Source: Lachnospiraceae bacterium MC2017 | GTDB taxonomy: Bacteria; Bacillota; Clostridia; Lachnospirales; Lachnospiraceae | Direction of reading: 5' to 3' | NCBI GenBank assembly: GCA_000701625.1 | Contig: JNJK01000001.1 | Span: forward strand, 62,001-126,000 | DNA: 64,000 nt | Part shown: positions 43,717 to 54,684 of the stretch, one piece after another | Numbering within the stretch: the stretch's first letter is position 1 | Layout of the letters: every line of letters begins with the position of its first letter | Notes under the pieces: model-generated | Told to the model about the DNA's origin: nothing | Databases searched by the model: none | The model's input: only the letters and a program-made list of their open reading frames with translations | Made by a program: the position numbers and the translations under genes

Positions 43717-46638
43717 TTATGATAATGTTTTTGTTTCTTTGAAAAGATCTGCGTTTTCGGATACTTTTTCTTCTCCTCCGATGCAGCAGATATTTCCTGC
43801 TTCTCTAATAGCCTTTGCAAACGGTGCCAATGCGCGGATCTCTTTTACGCCTGTGCTTAAGACTTCATCTCTTTCCTTCTGAACTTCATCAAAAGTGATA
43901 TGTCCGAGGTATGCAGCCATGCTGCGAATGCCCTGTGCGCGCGGGTTAAGCGGTGTATCCATGTCAGAGATAGCACCGATAACAAACTTTGTCATATCTC
44001 TGTCTGTTGCATCAAAGCTCTCGATGTAATCCGAAGCCTTATCAAAAACATCCACTGTTTCCTTGATGTGCGGATCACGGTAGGAAACCATGTAGCACTC
44101 GCCAGTCCTGCCAAATGCGCTCATGCAGCCGTATGCACCGCCCTTTACACGGATATTCTGCCACAGGTACTCATAACCCATCATCACCTTAAGTACCTTA
44201 AGGGATCCTGTATAGGAAAGTCCATAATCTCTGTAATCCGCTGCTTTTGCTACATACTGAACCTGTGAAGATGTGCGGAATCCCTCGTTTTTCTGATCCG
44301 GCTCAAACTTCCAGACTCCTCTGCTGCTCTTTTCGTCGGAAAGTGCTGCCGCAAATCCGTCAGCCGCTGCAAGAACCTGACCATAACTCTCTTTTGAGCC
44401 AGTGTAATCGATCAGCAGGTTATCCTTTCTGAGGATAAGATCACGAACCGTCTTCAGCTTTTCGATAAGATCATCTGCTTTCTCATCAAAATTTTTGTCC
44501 AGATCCTGTACAAGCTCATACAGAGTGATTCCATTTACTTCATCTATGAACGCGCTTGACGGTGAGAAGTAGGATGTAGCTCTCATAACTGCCGTTGAAT
44601 GTCCGGACGATACCATACGAACTGCCATGCGGCTCTTAAGCATGGACAAAACCTCATGAAGACGCTTCTTATCGTCAAGTTTTGTTGTGAGCAGTACCTC
44701 AGGCACGATATCAAATGCAAAGCCAAGCTTCGACTCCAGATATCTGCCCTTGACTTCAAGCATTGAACGGAAGACATTTCTTTCCAGGTGATCTGAATAT
44801 GTGCCTATTGAAAAATCAATACCGCCGCTCTGCAGGTTCATCTCATTATTAAGATCCGCATAGCTGTAATGCTCTGTATCCATCTGACCCAGAAGATTCT
44901 TCCAGATACCTGCATACGGTGCAAGCTCTGACGGAACAGAATCCAGATCAAAGAGGAATGTGAGGTAAGACAGTCCGTTTGTAAAAATATCGTGGTGAAG
45001 GAAATTCACTCCGTTTTTCTCTTCCGCAGCATTTACAAAAGGTTCTGCCTTTGTATCTATGTCAGAAATCGAGAGAAGCGGGATCGTCTCAAGTTCTTCC
45101 TGTGTGCTGGGCTCATCCTGATAAGCCTTAAGTGCTTTTGTGTCCTCTACGAGCTTATTTATCTCTGCATCGGAAAGACTGTTTTTGTACTCTGCAAGCT
45201 TCGCTGCAACAGCTTCATCTCTTTCTGCTGTGAGACCTCTTACAGGCTTCAGTACTACCACTGACGAATGAGGATTATCTAAGAGATATTTACGGATAAG
45301 CTCCTCAAAGTAACCTTCCGAAGCTGCCTTTCTAAGAAACTCAAAGGTTGCATTTTCTTCAATATGCATAAAAGGCTTGTCTTCGTCATAAAGCCATGAA
45401 TCAAAGGACTGCAGGCCGTACATAAGTCCCTTCGGGAACTGACCGAAGTCTGCCTCTCTGTAACGGAACTCAAAGTAATTTATACCTGCAAGAAGAGCCT
45501 TCTTATCTATACCCTCATCCGCATTTTTCTGAAGAACTTCACGGATAGTATCAAGAAATCTGTCCTTATCTGAAAGATCCGCATTTTTTGCTGTTACGGT
45601 AAAATACGGCTGATATACACCGTTATCGTAGGAGCCGTCGATGTCCTTACCTATATGACGATCCAATAGTGTCTGCGAAAGCGGTGCTCCCGGCACATCG
45701 AGAAGCGCGTACTCAAGAATCTGGAACGCAAGGTAAAGCTTCGGATCAAGATTATCACCGATCACCGCATTGTAGGACAGATACGCATTTCCTTCAACCG
45801 GCTGATCTTCTGTTACGGAATACTCTTTCTCGACATAAACCTGACTCTTAAAAGGTTCCTGCTTTACAAGCTTGCTGTCGATTTCCTGACGGTCATACTC
45901 ACTGAGGTACTCACTGTCGAGCCAGAGAAGTTTCTCAGCCATGTCGCAGTTTCCGTAGAGATAAATATAAGAATTTGACGGATGATAGTACTTTGCATGC
46001 ATCGCCTTGAAGTTCTCATATGTCAGCTCGGGAATGACTGCCGGATCGCCACCGGACTCATTCGCATACTGTGTATCAGGATACAGAGACACAAGGATCG
46101 CGCGGCTAAGTACATCATCTGGTGATGAAAACGCTCCCTTCATCTCATTATAAACAACACCGTTATATGTTAGAGGAGCCTCTGCGCTTTCAAGTTCATA
46201 GTGCCAGCCTTCCTGCTTAAAGATCTCCTCTCTGGAATAAATATTCGGATGAAGGACTGCATCCATATATACATCCATAAGGTTCTGGAAATCCTTATCA
46301 TTTGTGCTTGCTACCGGGTATACAGTCTTATCCGGATAGGTCATCGCATTAAGGAATGTATTGAGACTTCCTTTTGCGAGTTCGATAAACGGATCCTTCG
46401 CTGGAAACTTCTTAGATCCGCAGAGCACAGAATGCTCAAGAATATGCGGTGTTCCCGTAGAATCCGAAGGTGGTGTACGAAAACCTATTGTAAATACCTT
46501 ATTTTTGTCATCATTTTCAAGGATCATGATACGAGCACCGGTCTTTTTATGAGAAAACCTGTATCCCACGGAATGGAGATCGGGGATTTCTCTTTTTTCC
46601 AGTAACTCGTACTTTTCCTTCACTGCATCTATATTCAT
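43717..46638 (-). CDS. M16C family zinc metalloprotease (PreP-like)
   Basis: 973 residues. The inverted zinc motif HxxEH is HILEH (H65, E68, H69), in GTPHILEHSVLCGS, and the protein has the four-domain length of presequence-protease/Cym1-type enzymes. Family members degrade short peptides in a closed chamber. No signal peptide, so it is cytoplasmic. It starts 52 bp after the patatin gene. Confidence 0.92.
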   Translation of the reverse strand: MNIDAVKEKYELLEKREIPDLHSVGYRFSHKKTGARIMILENDDKNKVFTIGFRTPPSDSTGTPHILEHSVLCGSKKFPAKDPFIELAKGSLNTFLNAMTYPDKTVYPVASTNDKDFQNLMDVYMDAVLHPNIYSREEIFKQEGWHYELESAEAPLTYNGVVYNEMKGAFSSPDDVLSRAILVSLYPDTQYANESGGDPAVIPELTYENFKAMHAKYYHPSNSYIYLYGNCDMAEKLLWLDSEYLSEYDRQEIDSKLVKQEPFKSQVYVEKEYSVTEDQPVEGNAYLSYNAVIGDNLDPKLYLAFQILEYALLDVPGAPLSQTLLDRHIGKDIDGSYDNGVYQPYFTVTAKNADLSDKDRFLDTIREVLQKNADEGIDKKALLAGINYFEFRYREADFGQFPKGLMYGLQSFDSWLYDEDKPFMHIEENATFEFLRKAASEGYFEELIRKYLLDNPHSSVVVLKPVRGLTAERDEAVAAKLAEYKNSLSDAEINKLVEDTKALKAYQDEPSTQEELETIPLLSISDIDTKAEPFVNAAEEKNGVNFLHHDIFTNGLSYLTFLFDLDSVPSELAPYAGIWKNLLGQMDTEHYSYADLNNEMNLQSGGIDFSIGTYSDHLERNVFRSMLEVKGRYLESKLGFAFDIVPEVLLTTKLDDKKRLHEVLSMLKSRMAVRMVSSGHSTAVMRATSYFSPSSAFIDEVNGITLYELVQDLDKNFDEKADDLIEKLKTVRDLILRKDNLLIDYTGSKESYGQVLAAADGFAAALSDEKSSRGVWKFEPDQKNEGFRTSSQVQYVAKAADYRDYGLSYTGSLKVLKVMMGYEYLWQNIRVKGGAYGCMSAFGRTGECYMVSYRDPHIKETVDVFDKASDYIESFDATDRDMTKFVIGAISDMDTPLNPRAQGIRSMAAYLGHITFDEVQKERDEVLSTGVKEIRALAPFAKAIREAGNICCIGGEEKVSENADLFKETKTLS

Positions 46639-46690
46639 TGAATGCTGTTCCTCCTAAAAATAGTAATTTAATGACACGAATTCCGCGTAG

Positions 46691-47572
46691 TTACGCCCTT
46701 AAATATTCCAAAACATCTTCATAAACAGCGACTCCCGTATTGTAGCCATGCTCGTAGAAAGCTTCCAGCTTATGCGGGTCTGCTTCTGCCCTGCCTACCG
46801 TTTTCTCGGTCGGACGGATGACAAAAACCTTCCCCTCTCTTTCCAGGCGTTCCAGGATGTCCAGCTGACGGTTATATACCTTTGGTCTATTGATAAGTGC
46901 TCGTACAAGTGCCGGATGATCTTTATACATTCTGCGGAAAATGCCTTCCATTCCGGACTTCATTTTCTTTCTGTAGCCCATCTCGCGGGTCAGTATTACT
47001 ACATTCTTTGTATTACCGAGCATAAGACTGTGTCCGTAGGGGATCGAATCAGCCAGCCCACCGTCCATATACAGGTCTGCACCCATTTTTACAGGTGGTG
47101 CTACCATCGGGAGCGAGCATGAAGCACGGCATATTTTATAAAGTCTCTTACTACTCTTATAATCCGAAAGATATTCCGGACGACCTGTCGTGAGATTTGT
47201 CACGACCATCTCGACCCTCATGCCTCTCTTTTTATAGCTCTCATAGTCAAAAGGGATGAGTCTGTTTGGATATTCGTCAAAAAGCATATCCATGTCATAC
47301 AGATAATGGGTCTTAAAAAAATGTTCCATCGACCAGCCACGTCTCTTTTTATCAGTTACGATAAAGACATCTTTGGTCCGTCCCGTCTGTCCCGATGCAT
47401 AGTCAAGCGCATTGCAGGCGCCTGCCGAAACACCAACTGTATAGGGAAGGTACAGATTTTTTTCCATGAAGAAATCAAGCACTCCTGCTGTAAAAACTCC
47501 GCGGGAGCCTCCACCTTCAAGAACCATTCCCGAATGTGAAAAACTTTCCCAATTTCTGTATTCTTCTGTCAT
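46691..47572 (-). CDS. Patatin-like phospholipase (YjjU type)
   Basis: 293 residues. The oxyanion loop is GGGSRGVF, the nucleophile motif is GVSAGA (S49), and the partner aspartate is in DGGLADSIPY. These make a Ser-Asp dyad lipid acyl hydrolase. No signal peptide. Its ATG overlaps the upstream sigma-like gene stop by 4 bp, indicating translational coupling. Confidence 0.92.
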   Translation of the reverse strand: MTEEYRNWESFSHSGMVLEGGGSRGVFTAGVLDFFMEKNLYLPYTVGVSAGACNALDYASGQTGRTKDVFIVTDKKRRGWSMEHFFKTHYLYDMDMLFDEYPNRLIPFDYESYKKRGMRVEMVVTNLTTGRPEYLSDYKSSKRLYKICRASCSLPMVAPPVKMGADLYMDGGLADSIPYGHSLMLGNTKNVVILTREMGYRKKMKSGMEGIFRRMYKDHPALVRALINRPKVYNRQLDILERLEREGKVFVIRPTEKTVGRAEADPHKLEAFYEHGYNTGVAVYEDVLEYLRA

Positions 47573-48327
47573 TCTATGATATGCCTCCCTGCGAGTCCCT
47601 CTATATGATTTCCTGTAAGACGTATCGCTTCAATAACATCTTCAAGTGTAAACTGGCTGTTTTCCTCAACAAGTTCCTCCGGCGTAACATCTCTCCTGAG
47701 TTCCTCTGACAGCTCCTTTGCAGCTTTTCCGATGTCCGTGATCTTCTCGATCACCTTATCCATACGGTCACGTTCTTCATTATCACGGTTAATGGCTGCA
47801 TCCATGGCATCCATGACTGTCTTTCCGATAAGACCGTCAACCTCATCCTCCGAATCAAGTGTTCCGAGGAGATCAATAGCCATCATCAGACCGATATTTC
47901 CTTCACCTATCAGATCCTCAAGTCTCATGCCGTGATAAACATAAAGCTTTGCTATATCTACAACATCTGTAAGATACATCTTTAAAAGAGCAGCCTTTGC
48001 GTCTTCATCATCCTTAAACGCTTTATGGATGATCTCTTTTTTCTGTTCTTCCGTATACTTAGGAAGTTCTCTGAGCTCCTCTAAGTAAAATTTAAGATAA
48101 TTTCCGTTCTCTGTATCCAGAGGCAGGTCTATCTCTTCTTCTCCATCCCACTCACCAAACTTGATATTCAGACTCTCAAAGTACTGACGGGTCAGCTTGT
48201 CCTGCTCCTCCGTAAGCCCGAGTGGTCCGAAAAGATTCTGATACTCTTCTTCCGCAAGGTAATTGTGTCCTTCGTGAGCAAGTCTCACTGCACGGTCGAG
48301 AGTTGACTTATATTCTGTAACATTCAT
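47569..48327 (-). CDS. Sigma-70-like protein lacking region 4
   Basis: 252 residues. About residues 80-165 resemble sigma region 2 (LKMYLTDVVDIAKLYVYHGMRLEDLIGEGNIGLMMAIDLL), and about 205-245 resemble region 3 (LSEELRRDVTPEELVEEN). The -10-binding aromatic cluster of 2.4 and all of region 4 are absent. It may be a divergent sigma or anti-sigma-binding protein. DNA-binding competence is doubtful. Confidence 0.65.
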   Translation of the reverse strand: MNVTEYKSTLDRAVRLAHEGHNYLAEEEYQNLFGPLGLTEEQDKLTRQYFESLNIKFGEWDGEEEIDLPLDTENGNYLKFYLEELRELPKYTEEQKKEIIHKAFKDDEDAKAALLKMYLTDVVDIAKLYVYHGMRLEDLIGEGNIGLMMAIDLLGTLDSEDEVDGLIGKTVMDAMDAAINRDNEERDRMDKVIEKITDIGKAAKELSEELRRDVTPEELVEENSQFTLEDVIEAIRLTGNHIEGLAGRHIIE

Positions 48328-48358
48328 AAAACATTAATCTCCTTAAACAATATAAAGG

Positions 48359-49255
48359 TTACTGCACGTGCTGATGCGTATAGAGATGTTCTTCGCAGTA
48401 TTCGTAATTTCCATTACACTTGCTGCAGAAGCGGAACTCCATATCAGGATCTGTAAGCTCTGTTCTGCCACAGACTGCACATTTGTGCTTTGCGATGCCC
48501 GCCTGTGAGAAATTAGTTTCGCCTACTCCGCCGTTAACCGGATTCCAGCCTTCTCTCTTTGCCCTGTTCACAGCCTTTCTGAACTCTTTTCGTCTCTTGG
48601 ACTGCTTTGAATCAAGGTGCATCATATTTCTTGTACTGAAATAAAACAGCACGAAATTTAAGAGTGATGCTAAAATAACAGATCTTCCGATCCAACTATA
48701 ATTTACAAAATCGATAAGAATGACCGCAAGGTCAAATAATGCAAGCCACTTTATCTTTACCGGGAAAAGGAAGTAGATCCTTATCTGTATATCCGGATAA
48801 CTTGCTGCAAACGCCAGTAGTAATGACATATTTATGTAATAGGTAGATACCAGTCCGGAGATATAATATCCAAGCTGAACAGGTGAAATATTATTATATA
48901 TTCCCAGTCCGTAAGTAATAAAAGCTCCGATCAGCGTAAACAGAAAACCTCCCAGCATATAGACATTGTATCTGAAAGGTCCCCAGGTTGACTCTAACGA
49001 CGTACCTATCCAATAATAGAACATCAGCATGATGATAGTAAAAATACCAAGTGCTGTAGGCGGCACAAGCACCCAGGAGAATATTCTCCAGACCTGTCCC
49101 TGCATAATGAGATACGGATCAAGGCTCACATAGTCTATAAAGCCCATGTACTGCAGTGCATATCCGATCACATAGCTTATGATCACATATTTCGTGAGAT
49201 CTAAAATAGCATAATCGCCAAATTTTCGTTCTAATTTATATAACCAGTTATTCAA
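48359..49255 (-). CDS. Rhomboid-like membrane protein with C-terminal zinc finger
   Basis: 298 residues with about six membrane helices (20-215) in a rhomboid-like pattern (QVWRIFSWVLVPP and STWGPFRYNVYMLG). The catalytic GxSG serine is not seen, so this is probably a pseudoprotease. The cytoplasmic tail contains CAVCGRTELTDP and CSKCNGNYEYCEEHLYTHQH, a likely zinc finger. It starts a minus-strand run with the sigma-like and patatin genes. Confidence 0.75.
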   Translation of the reverse strand: MNNWLYKLERKFGDYAILDLTKYVIISYVIGYALQYMGFIDYVSLDPYLIMQGQVWRIFSWVLVPPTALGIFTIIMLMFYYWIGTSLESTWGPFRYNVYMLGGFLFTLIGAFITYGLGIYNNISPVQLGYYISGLVSTYYINMSLLLAFAASYPDIQIRIYFLFPVKIKWLALFDLAVILIDFVNYSWIGRSVILASLLNFVLFYFSTRNMMHLDSKQSKRRKEFRKAVNRAKREGWNPVNGGVGETNFSQAGIAKHKCAVCGRTELTDPDMEFRFCSKCNGNYEYCEEHLYTHQHVQ

Positions 49256-49467
49256 ATTTTATCTCCTACTCTTTCAATATTATTAGAGAATTTTGAAATT
49301 CCCTAACGCACAGCATAGCACACTACATGACTATTTGCCAAACAAAAGACATGGTGTGTATTTTAATCCCTACATATTTATTTGCTTATTTTTACGACTC
49401 GCAGTATACTATATCACGTTGCGTACAATTAAAATCTTAAGACTTTCGAAAGGATTTACCTATTTTT

Positions 49468-52400
49468 ATGAGTTATTCATTGGGAATTGACATCGGGTCT
49501 ACTACCGTTAAGGTGGCTCTTCTCGACGAAAATAAAAAGCTTGTTTACTCCGATTACCGCCGTCATTTTGCGGATATAAAGGAGACTCTCCGTGATCTTT
49601 TGGAGGATGCTTTTAAAGAAACAGGCGACGTAGAGATCGCCCCGGTAATCACCGGTTCCGGCGGACTTGCTCTTGCCAATACCATAAGTGTTCCTTTTGT
49701 ACAGGAAGTAATTGCCGTTGCTACTGCATTAAAAGAGCAGGCGCCAAAGACAGATGTAGCGATCGAGCTTGGCGGTGAGGACGCAAAGATCATCTATTTT
49801 GAAGGCGGAAACGTTGAAGAAAGAATGAATGGTGCATGTGCCGGCGGTACAGGTGCTTTCATCGATCAGATGGCTTCCCTCCTCCAGACAGATGCTCCGG
49901 GACTTAATGAATATGCGAAAGAGTATCAGTCTCTTTATACTATAGCAGCACGATGTGGTGTATTCGCAAAAACTGACATCCAGCCGCTGATCAACGACGG
50001 TGCACGTAAGGAAGATCTTGCAGCATCGATCTTTCAGGCTGTTGTTAATCAGACGATCTCAGGACTTGCCTGTGGTAAGCCTATCCGAGGACATGTTGCG
50101 TTCCTCGGTGGTCCGCTTCACTTCCTGACTGAGCTCAAGGCTGCATTTATCCGTACTCTGAAGCTTGATGACGAGCACGCCATCACTCCGGAAAACTCTC
50201 ACCTTTTTGCAGCCATGGGTTCAGCTCTTAATCACGAAGATGAGACAAGACTTCTTTCTGCCCTTATAGAGCAGCTTCGAGGCGATATAAAGATCCAGTT
50301 TGAAGTTCCGCGTATGGAGCCTCTTTTCAAAAACAAAAACGAGTTCATGGAATTTGAGCAGCGTCATGCTCAGGCAAAGGTCGCTACCAAGGAGCTTTCA
50401 TCTTACCGCGGAAATGCTTATCTCGGTATCGATGCCGGATCCACGACTACAAAGACAGCCCTCATCAGCGAGGACGGCAGACTTCTGTATTCGTTCTATT
50501 CCAGCAATAACGGTTCTCCTCTTAAAACAGCTATTCGTTCCATTAAGGAGATCTATGACCTGAAACCAAAGGATGTCCGTATCGTCGGCGCTTGTTCAAC
50601 AGGTTACGGTGAAGCGCTGATGAAATCCGCTTTCCAGTTGGACGAAGGAGAAGTAGAAACAGTTGCGCACTACTATGCTGCGGCTTTCTTTAATCCTGAA
50701 GTTGACTGTATCCTGGATATCGGCGGACAGGATATGAAATGCATAAAGATCAAGAATAACTCCGTTGATTCCGTACAGTTAAATGAAGCTTGTTCCTCAG
50801 GATGCGGTTCCTTCATTGAGACTTTTGCAAAATCACTTAATTTTGAAGTTGAAGATTTTGCAAAGGAAGCTCTTTTTGCCGAGCACCCCATAGATCTCGG
50901 TACACGATGCACCGTATTCATGAATTCCCGCGTAAAGCAGGCACAGAAAGAAGGCGCACCGGTTTCCGACATTTCTGCCGGACTTGCATATTCTGTAATA
51001 AAAAATGCGCTCTTCAAGGTAATCAAGGTAAGTGACGCCAGTGAACTCGGAAAGCACATCGTAGTTCAAGGTGGAACTTTCTATAATAATGCTGTACTCC
51101 GTGCCCTTGAAAAGATTGCAGGATGCGAAGCTGTCAGACCTGACATCGCAGGTATCATGGGAGCTTTCGGTGCTGCACTCATCGCCCGTGAGAGACATGA
51201 AGCCGGTACTGATTCCACCATGCTCTCCATAGACGAGATCAACTCTCTTGAGTACACTACTTCCATGGCTAAATGCCAGGGTTGTAATAACCACTGCCGC
51301 CTTACCGTAAATCATTTCACCGGAGGACGTACTTTTATCTCCGGAAACAGATGTGAAAGAGGTGCCGGCAAGGCAAGGACTCATAAGGACGTACCGAACC
51401 TTTTTGATTATAAATATCACAGACTTTTTGACTACGAACCGCTCCCTGTTGACATGGCGCCACGCGGAGAGATCGGTATTCCGAGAGTCCTCAATATGTA
51501 CGAGAACTATCCTTTCTGGTTCACGCTCTTTACCGAGCTGGGATTCAGAGTAGTCCTCTCTCCCCGTTCAAGCCACGACATTTACTCACTTGGTATCGAA
51601 TCCATCCCGAGTGAATCAGAGTGCTACCCGGCAAAACTTGCCCACGGTCACATCACCTGGCTTATTAAGAACGGCATAAAAAAGATTTTCTATCCTTGTG
51701 TATTCTACGAGCGTAATGAGTTTAAGGATGCAGGAAACCACTATAACTGCCCTATCGTTACTTCATATCCGGAAAACATAAAGAACAACGTTGAGGAGAT
51801 CACTGACGGAGATATCGACTTCAGAAATCCGTTTATGTCTTTTGAGTCTCCGGAGACTATATATCCACGTATTATCGAGGCTTTCCCTGAGGTTAGTCCC
51901 ACAGAGATCGTGGAAGCTACCAAAAAGGCATGGAGAGAGCTTGCTGAAGAACGTCGTGACATCCAGCGCCGTGGTGAAGAAACTCTTCGTTACATGAAAG
52001 AGCACAATATGCACGGCATAGTTCTCGCCGGTCGTCCTTATCACTGCGATCCCGAGATCAACCACGGTATTCCGGAACTCATAACACAGTACAATGTAGC
52101 AGTACTTACAGAAGATTCTGTATCTCACCTGCAGGACGTTGACCGTGAACTCCGTGTAATGGATCAGTGGATGTACCACTCAAGACTTTACGCTGCAGCG
52201 CAGTTTGTAAAGACACGTGAGGATCTGGATCTCATCCAGCTTAATTCCTTCGGATGCGGTCTGGACGCCGTTACTACAGATCAGGTAAATGAGATCCTCG
52301 CCGATTCCGGAAAGATCTACACCTGCCTGAAGATCGATGAGGTAAATAACCTCGGTGCAGCACGTATCAGAGTCCGTTCTCTGCTGGCCGCTCTCCGTGT

Positions 52401-53685
52401 ACGTAAGGCACACGATACAAAGAGAGAGATCGTTTCATCTGCATTTAAGCGCGTAGTTTACACAGAAGAAATGCAGCAGCAGGGCTACACGATCCTTTGC
52501 CCTCAGATGTCTCCTATTCACTTTGAGATCATCGAGACTGCTTTCCGTAATGCCGGCTACAATCTGGTTGTCATGGATAATGATGGACGCGAAGCCGTCG
52601 ATATGGGACTGAAATATGTAAATAACGATGCCTGCTATCCGTCCCTCATGGTAATCGGTCAGGTAATGGATACTCTCCTGTCCGGTAAATACGATCTGCA
52701 TAAAACTGCCGTGATCATGTCTCAGACAGGCGGCGGATGCCGTGCGACAAACTACATCGGCTTTATCAGACGTGCCCTTAAAAAGGCTAATATGGAATAT
52801 ATTCCCGTTATTTCCCTAAACCTTGTAGGTCTCGAGGGAAATCCGGGCTTTAAGCTCACACGTGATCTGATCACCAGAGCAATGTATGGTCTGACTTTCG
52901 GCGATATCTTCCTCAGATGCGTATTAAGAATGCGTCCTTACGAGTTAAAGAAGGGTTCTGTCGACGAGATGCATAGAAAGTGGGTCAATGTTTGTCAGGA
53001 CTTTGTTTCCGAAAAGAAGCCTTCTTTCTTTAAGTTCAGATCTATCTGCAAGAATATTGTCCGTGACTTTGACAATATCCCGATTGATGAAGACCTGAAG
53101 AAGCCAAGAGTCGGTGTCGTAGGAGAAATCCTCGTTAAGTTCCATCCGGCAGCTAACAACCACCTTACTGACCTCCTTGAAAAGGAAGGTGCAGAACCGG
53201 TTGTTCCGGATCTCATGGACTTCCTGCTTTACAGTTTCTACAACCAGATCTATAAGGCTGAGAAACTTGGTCAGTCCAAGAAGACTGCCCGTAATGCATG
53301 GCTTGGAATCAAGGCTATGGAATTCCTTAGAAGTGCCGCTGTTTCTGAATTTAAGAAATCAAAGCATTTCGAGGCTCCGAACCATATCGAGACTCTTGCA
53401 AAGTACGCCGAGAGTATCGTTTCTATCGGTAACCAGACCGGTGAGGGATGGTTCCTTACAGGAGAAATGCTGGAGCTTATCCATGACGGCGTGAACAACA
53501 TCGTCTGCACACAGCCTTTTGGATGTCTCCCGAACCACGTTGTAGGAAAGGGTGTTATAAAGGCTATCAGAAAGGCTCACCCGACCTCAAATATCGTGGC
53601 TATCGACTACGATCCGGGTGCTTCTGAGGTTAATCAGCTGAATCGTATCAAGCTCATGCTCTCAACAGCACGGACAAATTTATAA
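49468..53685 (+). CDS. 2-hydroxyacyl-CoA dehydratase activator fusion (BadF/BcrA type)
   Basis: 1405 residues. Two ASKHA ATPase domains (about 1-260 with [12 protein letters not shown] and [11 protein letters not shown]; about 315-580 with [12 protein letters not shown] and [11 protein letters not shown]) are followed by a DUF2229-like cysteine-rich segment (about 600-900) and a C-terminal HgdB-like region. Family members use ATP to inject an electron into dehydratases. Such giant fusions are common in Clostridia. Usual dehydratase partners are not nearby. AAAGGA lies about 14 bases before the ATG. Confidence 0.88.
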   Translation: MSYSLGIDIGSTTVKVALLDENKKLVYSDYRRHFADIKETLRDLLEDAFKETGDVEIAPVITGSGGLALANTISVPFVQEVIAVATALKEQAPKTDVAIELGGEDAKIIYFEGGNVEERMNGACAGGTGAFIDQMASLLQTDAPGLNEYAKEYQSLYTIAARCGVFAKTDIQPLINDGARKEDLAASIFQAVVNQTISGLACGKPIRGHVAFLGGPLHFLTELKAAFIRTLKLDDEHAITPENSHLFAAMGSALNHEDETRLLSALIEQLRGDIKIQFEVPRMEPLFKNKNEFMEFEQRHAQAKVATKELSSYRGNAYLGIDAGSTTTKTALISEDGRLLYSFYSSNNGSPLKTAIRSIKEIYDLKPKDVRIVGACSTGYGEALMKSAFQLDEGEVETVAHYYAAAFFNPEVDCILDIGGQDMKCIKIKNNSVDSVQLNEACSSGCGSFIETFAKSLNFEVEDFAKEALFAEHPIDLGTRCTVFMNSRVKQAQKEGAPVSDISAGLAYSVIKNALFKVIKVSDASELGKHIVVQGGTFYNNAVLRALEKIAGCEAVRPDIAGIMGAFGAALIARERHEAGTDSTMLSIDEINSLEYTTSMAKCQGCNNHCRLTVNHFTGGRTFISGNRCERGAGKARTHKDVPNLFDYKYHRLFDYEPLPVDMAPRGEIGIPRVLNMYENYPFWFTLFTELGFRVVLSPRSSHDIYSLGIESIPSESECYPAKLAHGHITWLIKNGIKKIFYPCVFYERNEFKDAGNHYNCPIVTSYPENIKNNVEEITDGDIDFRNPFMSFESPETIYPRIIEAFPEVSPTEIVEATKKAWRELAEERRDIQRRGEETLRYMKEHNMHGIVLAGRPYHCDPEINHGIPELITQYNVAVLTEDSVSHLQDVDRELRVMDQWMYHSRLYAAAQFVKTREDLDLIQLNSFGCGLDAVTTDQVNEILADSGKIYTCLKIDEVNNLGAARIRVRSLLAALRVRKAHDTKREIVSSAFKRVVYTEEMQQQGYTILCPQMSPIHFEIIETAFRNAGYNLVVMDNDGREAVDMGLKYVNNDACYPSLMVIGQVMDTLLSGKYDLHKTAVIMSQTGGGCRATNYIGFIRRALKKANMEYIPVISLNLVGLEGNPGFKLTRDLITRAMYGLTFGDIFLRCVLRMRPYELKKGSVDEMHRKWVNVCQDFVSEKKPSFFKFRSICKNIVRDFDNIPIDEDLKKPRVGVVGEILVKFHPAANNHLTDLLEKEGAEPVVPDLMDFLLYSFYNQIYKAEKLGQSKKTARNAWLGIKAMEFLRSAAVSEFKKSKHFEAPNHIETLAKYAESIVSIGNQTGEGWFLTGEMLELIHDGVNNIVCTQPFGCLPNHVVGKGVIKAIRKAHPTSNIVAIDYDPGASEVNQLNRIKLMLSTARTNL

Positions 53686-53766
53686 TAATCACTGATTGTT
53701 CAAAATAATGGACACAGGTTATATTTTGTATCTATTTTTTGTTTCTGTGCTATCATAGTATTAACC

Positions 53767-53801
53767 GCTGCCGGATCCGGTTTAGGGTTCGGCAGCTTTT
53801 T
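53767..53801 (+). terminator. Intrinsic terminator or leader attenuator
   Basis: GCTGCCG pairs with CGGCAGC and five T follow. It lies about 80 bp after the activator stop and 27 bp before the next start, so it could end the activator transcript or attenuate the small gene. Confidence 0.75.
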
Positions 53802-53827
53802 CACTTTGGAGAGAGGGGTAAAATACT

Positions 53828-54127
53828 ATGGGAGTTAATCGTGAAGATACCATTAAAGATTTATTTAAGTCTTTTACCGGACAGGACTATCAGCACGGCA
53901 TGAATCTTGATGAATCTGTATATGATAGAAATGCCGGTGTCCTTAAGAGCGGAATTGACGGAGCCATCTATAAAGATGATGAGATCAATGAGGCTGCCGC
54001 ATATTTTGAAGAAAAGGCTAAAGAGTTACTTCCCGATCCTGAGACCAAGAGAGTCGGTGAGTTTTATCGCATCGGCTACGAGGCTATCGCCATCATGAAG
54101 GGACGCATAGGCTCAAGTGGTGTATAA
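53828..54127 (+). CDS. Small conserved-looking protein of unknown function
   Basis: 99 residues with a good GAGAGGGG ribosome binding site 9 bases upstream, and its own terminator at 54135. It is hydrophilic and helical (GVNREDTIKDLFKSF at the N-terminus), with no motif I recognise. Confidence 0.75.
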   Translation: MGVNREDTIKDLFKSFTGQDYQHGMNLDESVYDRNAGVLKSGIDGAIYKDDEINEAAAYFEEKAKELLPDPETKRVGEFYRIGYEAIAIMKGRIGSSGV

Positions 54128-54134
54128 AAAAGTT

Positions 54135-54176
54135 AAAACGCTGCAGAAAGATTTTTTCTTTACTGCAGCGTTTTTT
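54135..54176 (+). terminator. Intrinsic terminator, probably bidirectional
   Basis: A perfect 11-bp stem (AAACGCTGCAG with CTGCAGCGTTT) ends in six T, 7 bp after the stop at 54127. The opposite strand faces the Dabb gene, which it could also serve. Confidence 0.9.
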
Positions 54177-54205
54177 AACTTATAGGAAAGTCTGATTCTT
54201 TGTTC

Positions 54206-54511
54206 TTAAATCTCGTAATCTATGCAGGTGCGGCTCTTTGTATTTGGACGAACTACTCCATCCGCTACCTTTACATGCTCAGGATGAGTTGCATAGCCCT
54301 TTAATGCTTCAGGGCTTTCAAGTGTACTATCAAGCATCAGGTCTGCATTTGCCGAGGGAAGCAGTCCATCGATTATGACATGTACTTCCGTAAGGCCGGG
54401 AACTTTTCCGACAAGTCCTTCAAGACCTGCTTTTATCTTCTTTTTGATCTCTGTTTTTTCTTCTGTGCCAAGCTCATCCTTAAGCTGCCAGAGAATGATA
54501 TGTTTTACCAT
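54206..54511 (-). CDS. Dabb-type stress-response barrel protein
   Basis: 101 residues from the ATG at 54511 (AAAGGAGAG site). A longer frame upstream is unlikely. MVKHIILWQLKDELG and the ANADLMLDSTLESPEALKGYATHPEHVKV segment match the Dabb ferredoxin-like family. Function in this organism unknown. Confidence 0.88.
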   Translation of the reverse strand: MVKHIILWQLKDELGTEEKTEIKKKIKAGLEGLVGKVPGLTEVHVIIDGLLPSANADLMLDSTLESPEALKGYATHPEHVKVADGVVRPNTKSRTCIDYEI

Positions 54512-54630
54512 TTTCTCTCCTTTCGATATTCGATATTTTTTTACTTTTGAGCCTGACATAAGAATACCACGATTTCAGTGTTTATTTGTTAACAAAAAAG
54601 GATTTTTTGCCGATATATATTTATATCTTT

Positions 54631-54668
54631 ATTACATGTGAGCTTGCTGATAGCGAGTGAACGGTAAC
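54631..54668 (+). repeat. Element C copy 1: short inverted repeat
   Basis: ATTAC...GTAAC ends around an AGCTTGCTGATAGCGAGT core. The reverse complement of 59183-59218 matches it at most positions. It overlaps the leader of the next gene. Confidence 0.65.
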
Positions 54669-54684
54669 TTTGTAAGGGGGTATC

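Noticed and set aside
49468-53685. Two separate activator and dehydratase genes fused by error
   Set aside because: The frame is continuous with no internal start signals, and such fusions of about 1400 residues are common in Clostridia.
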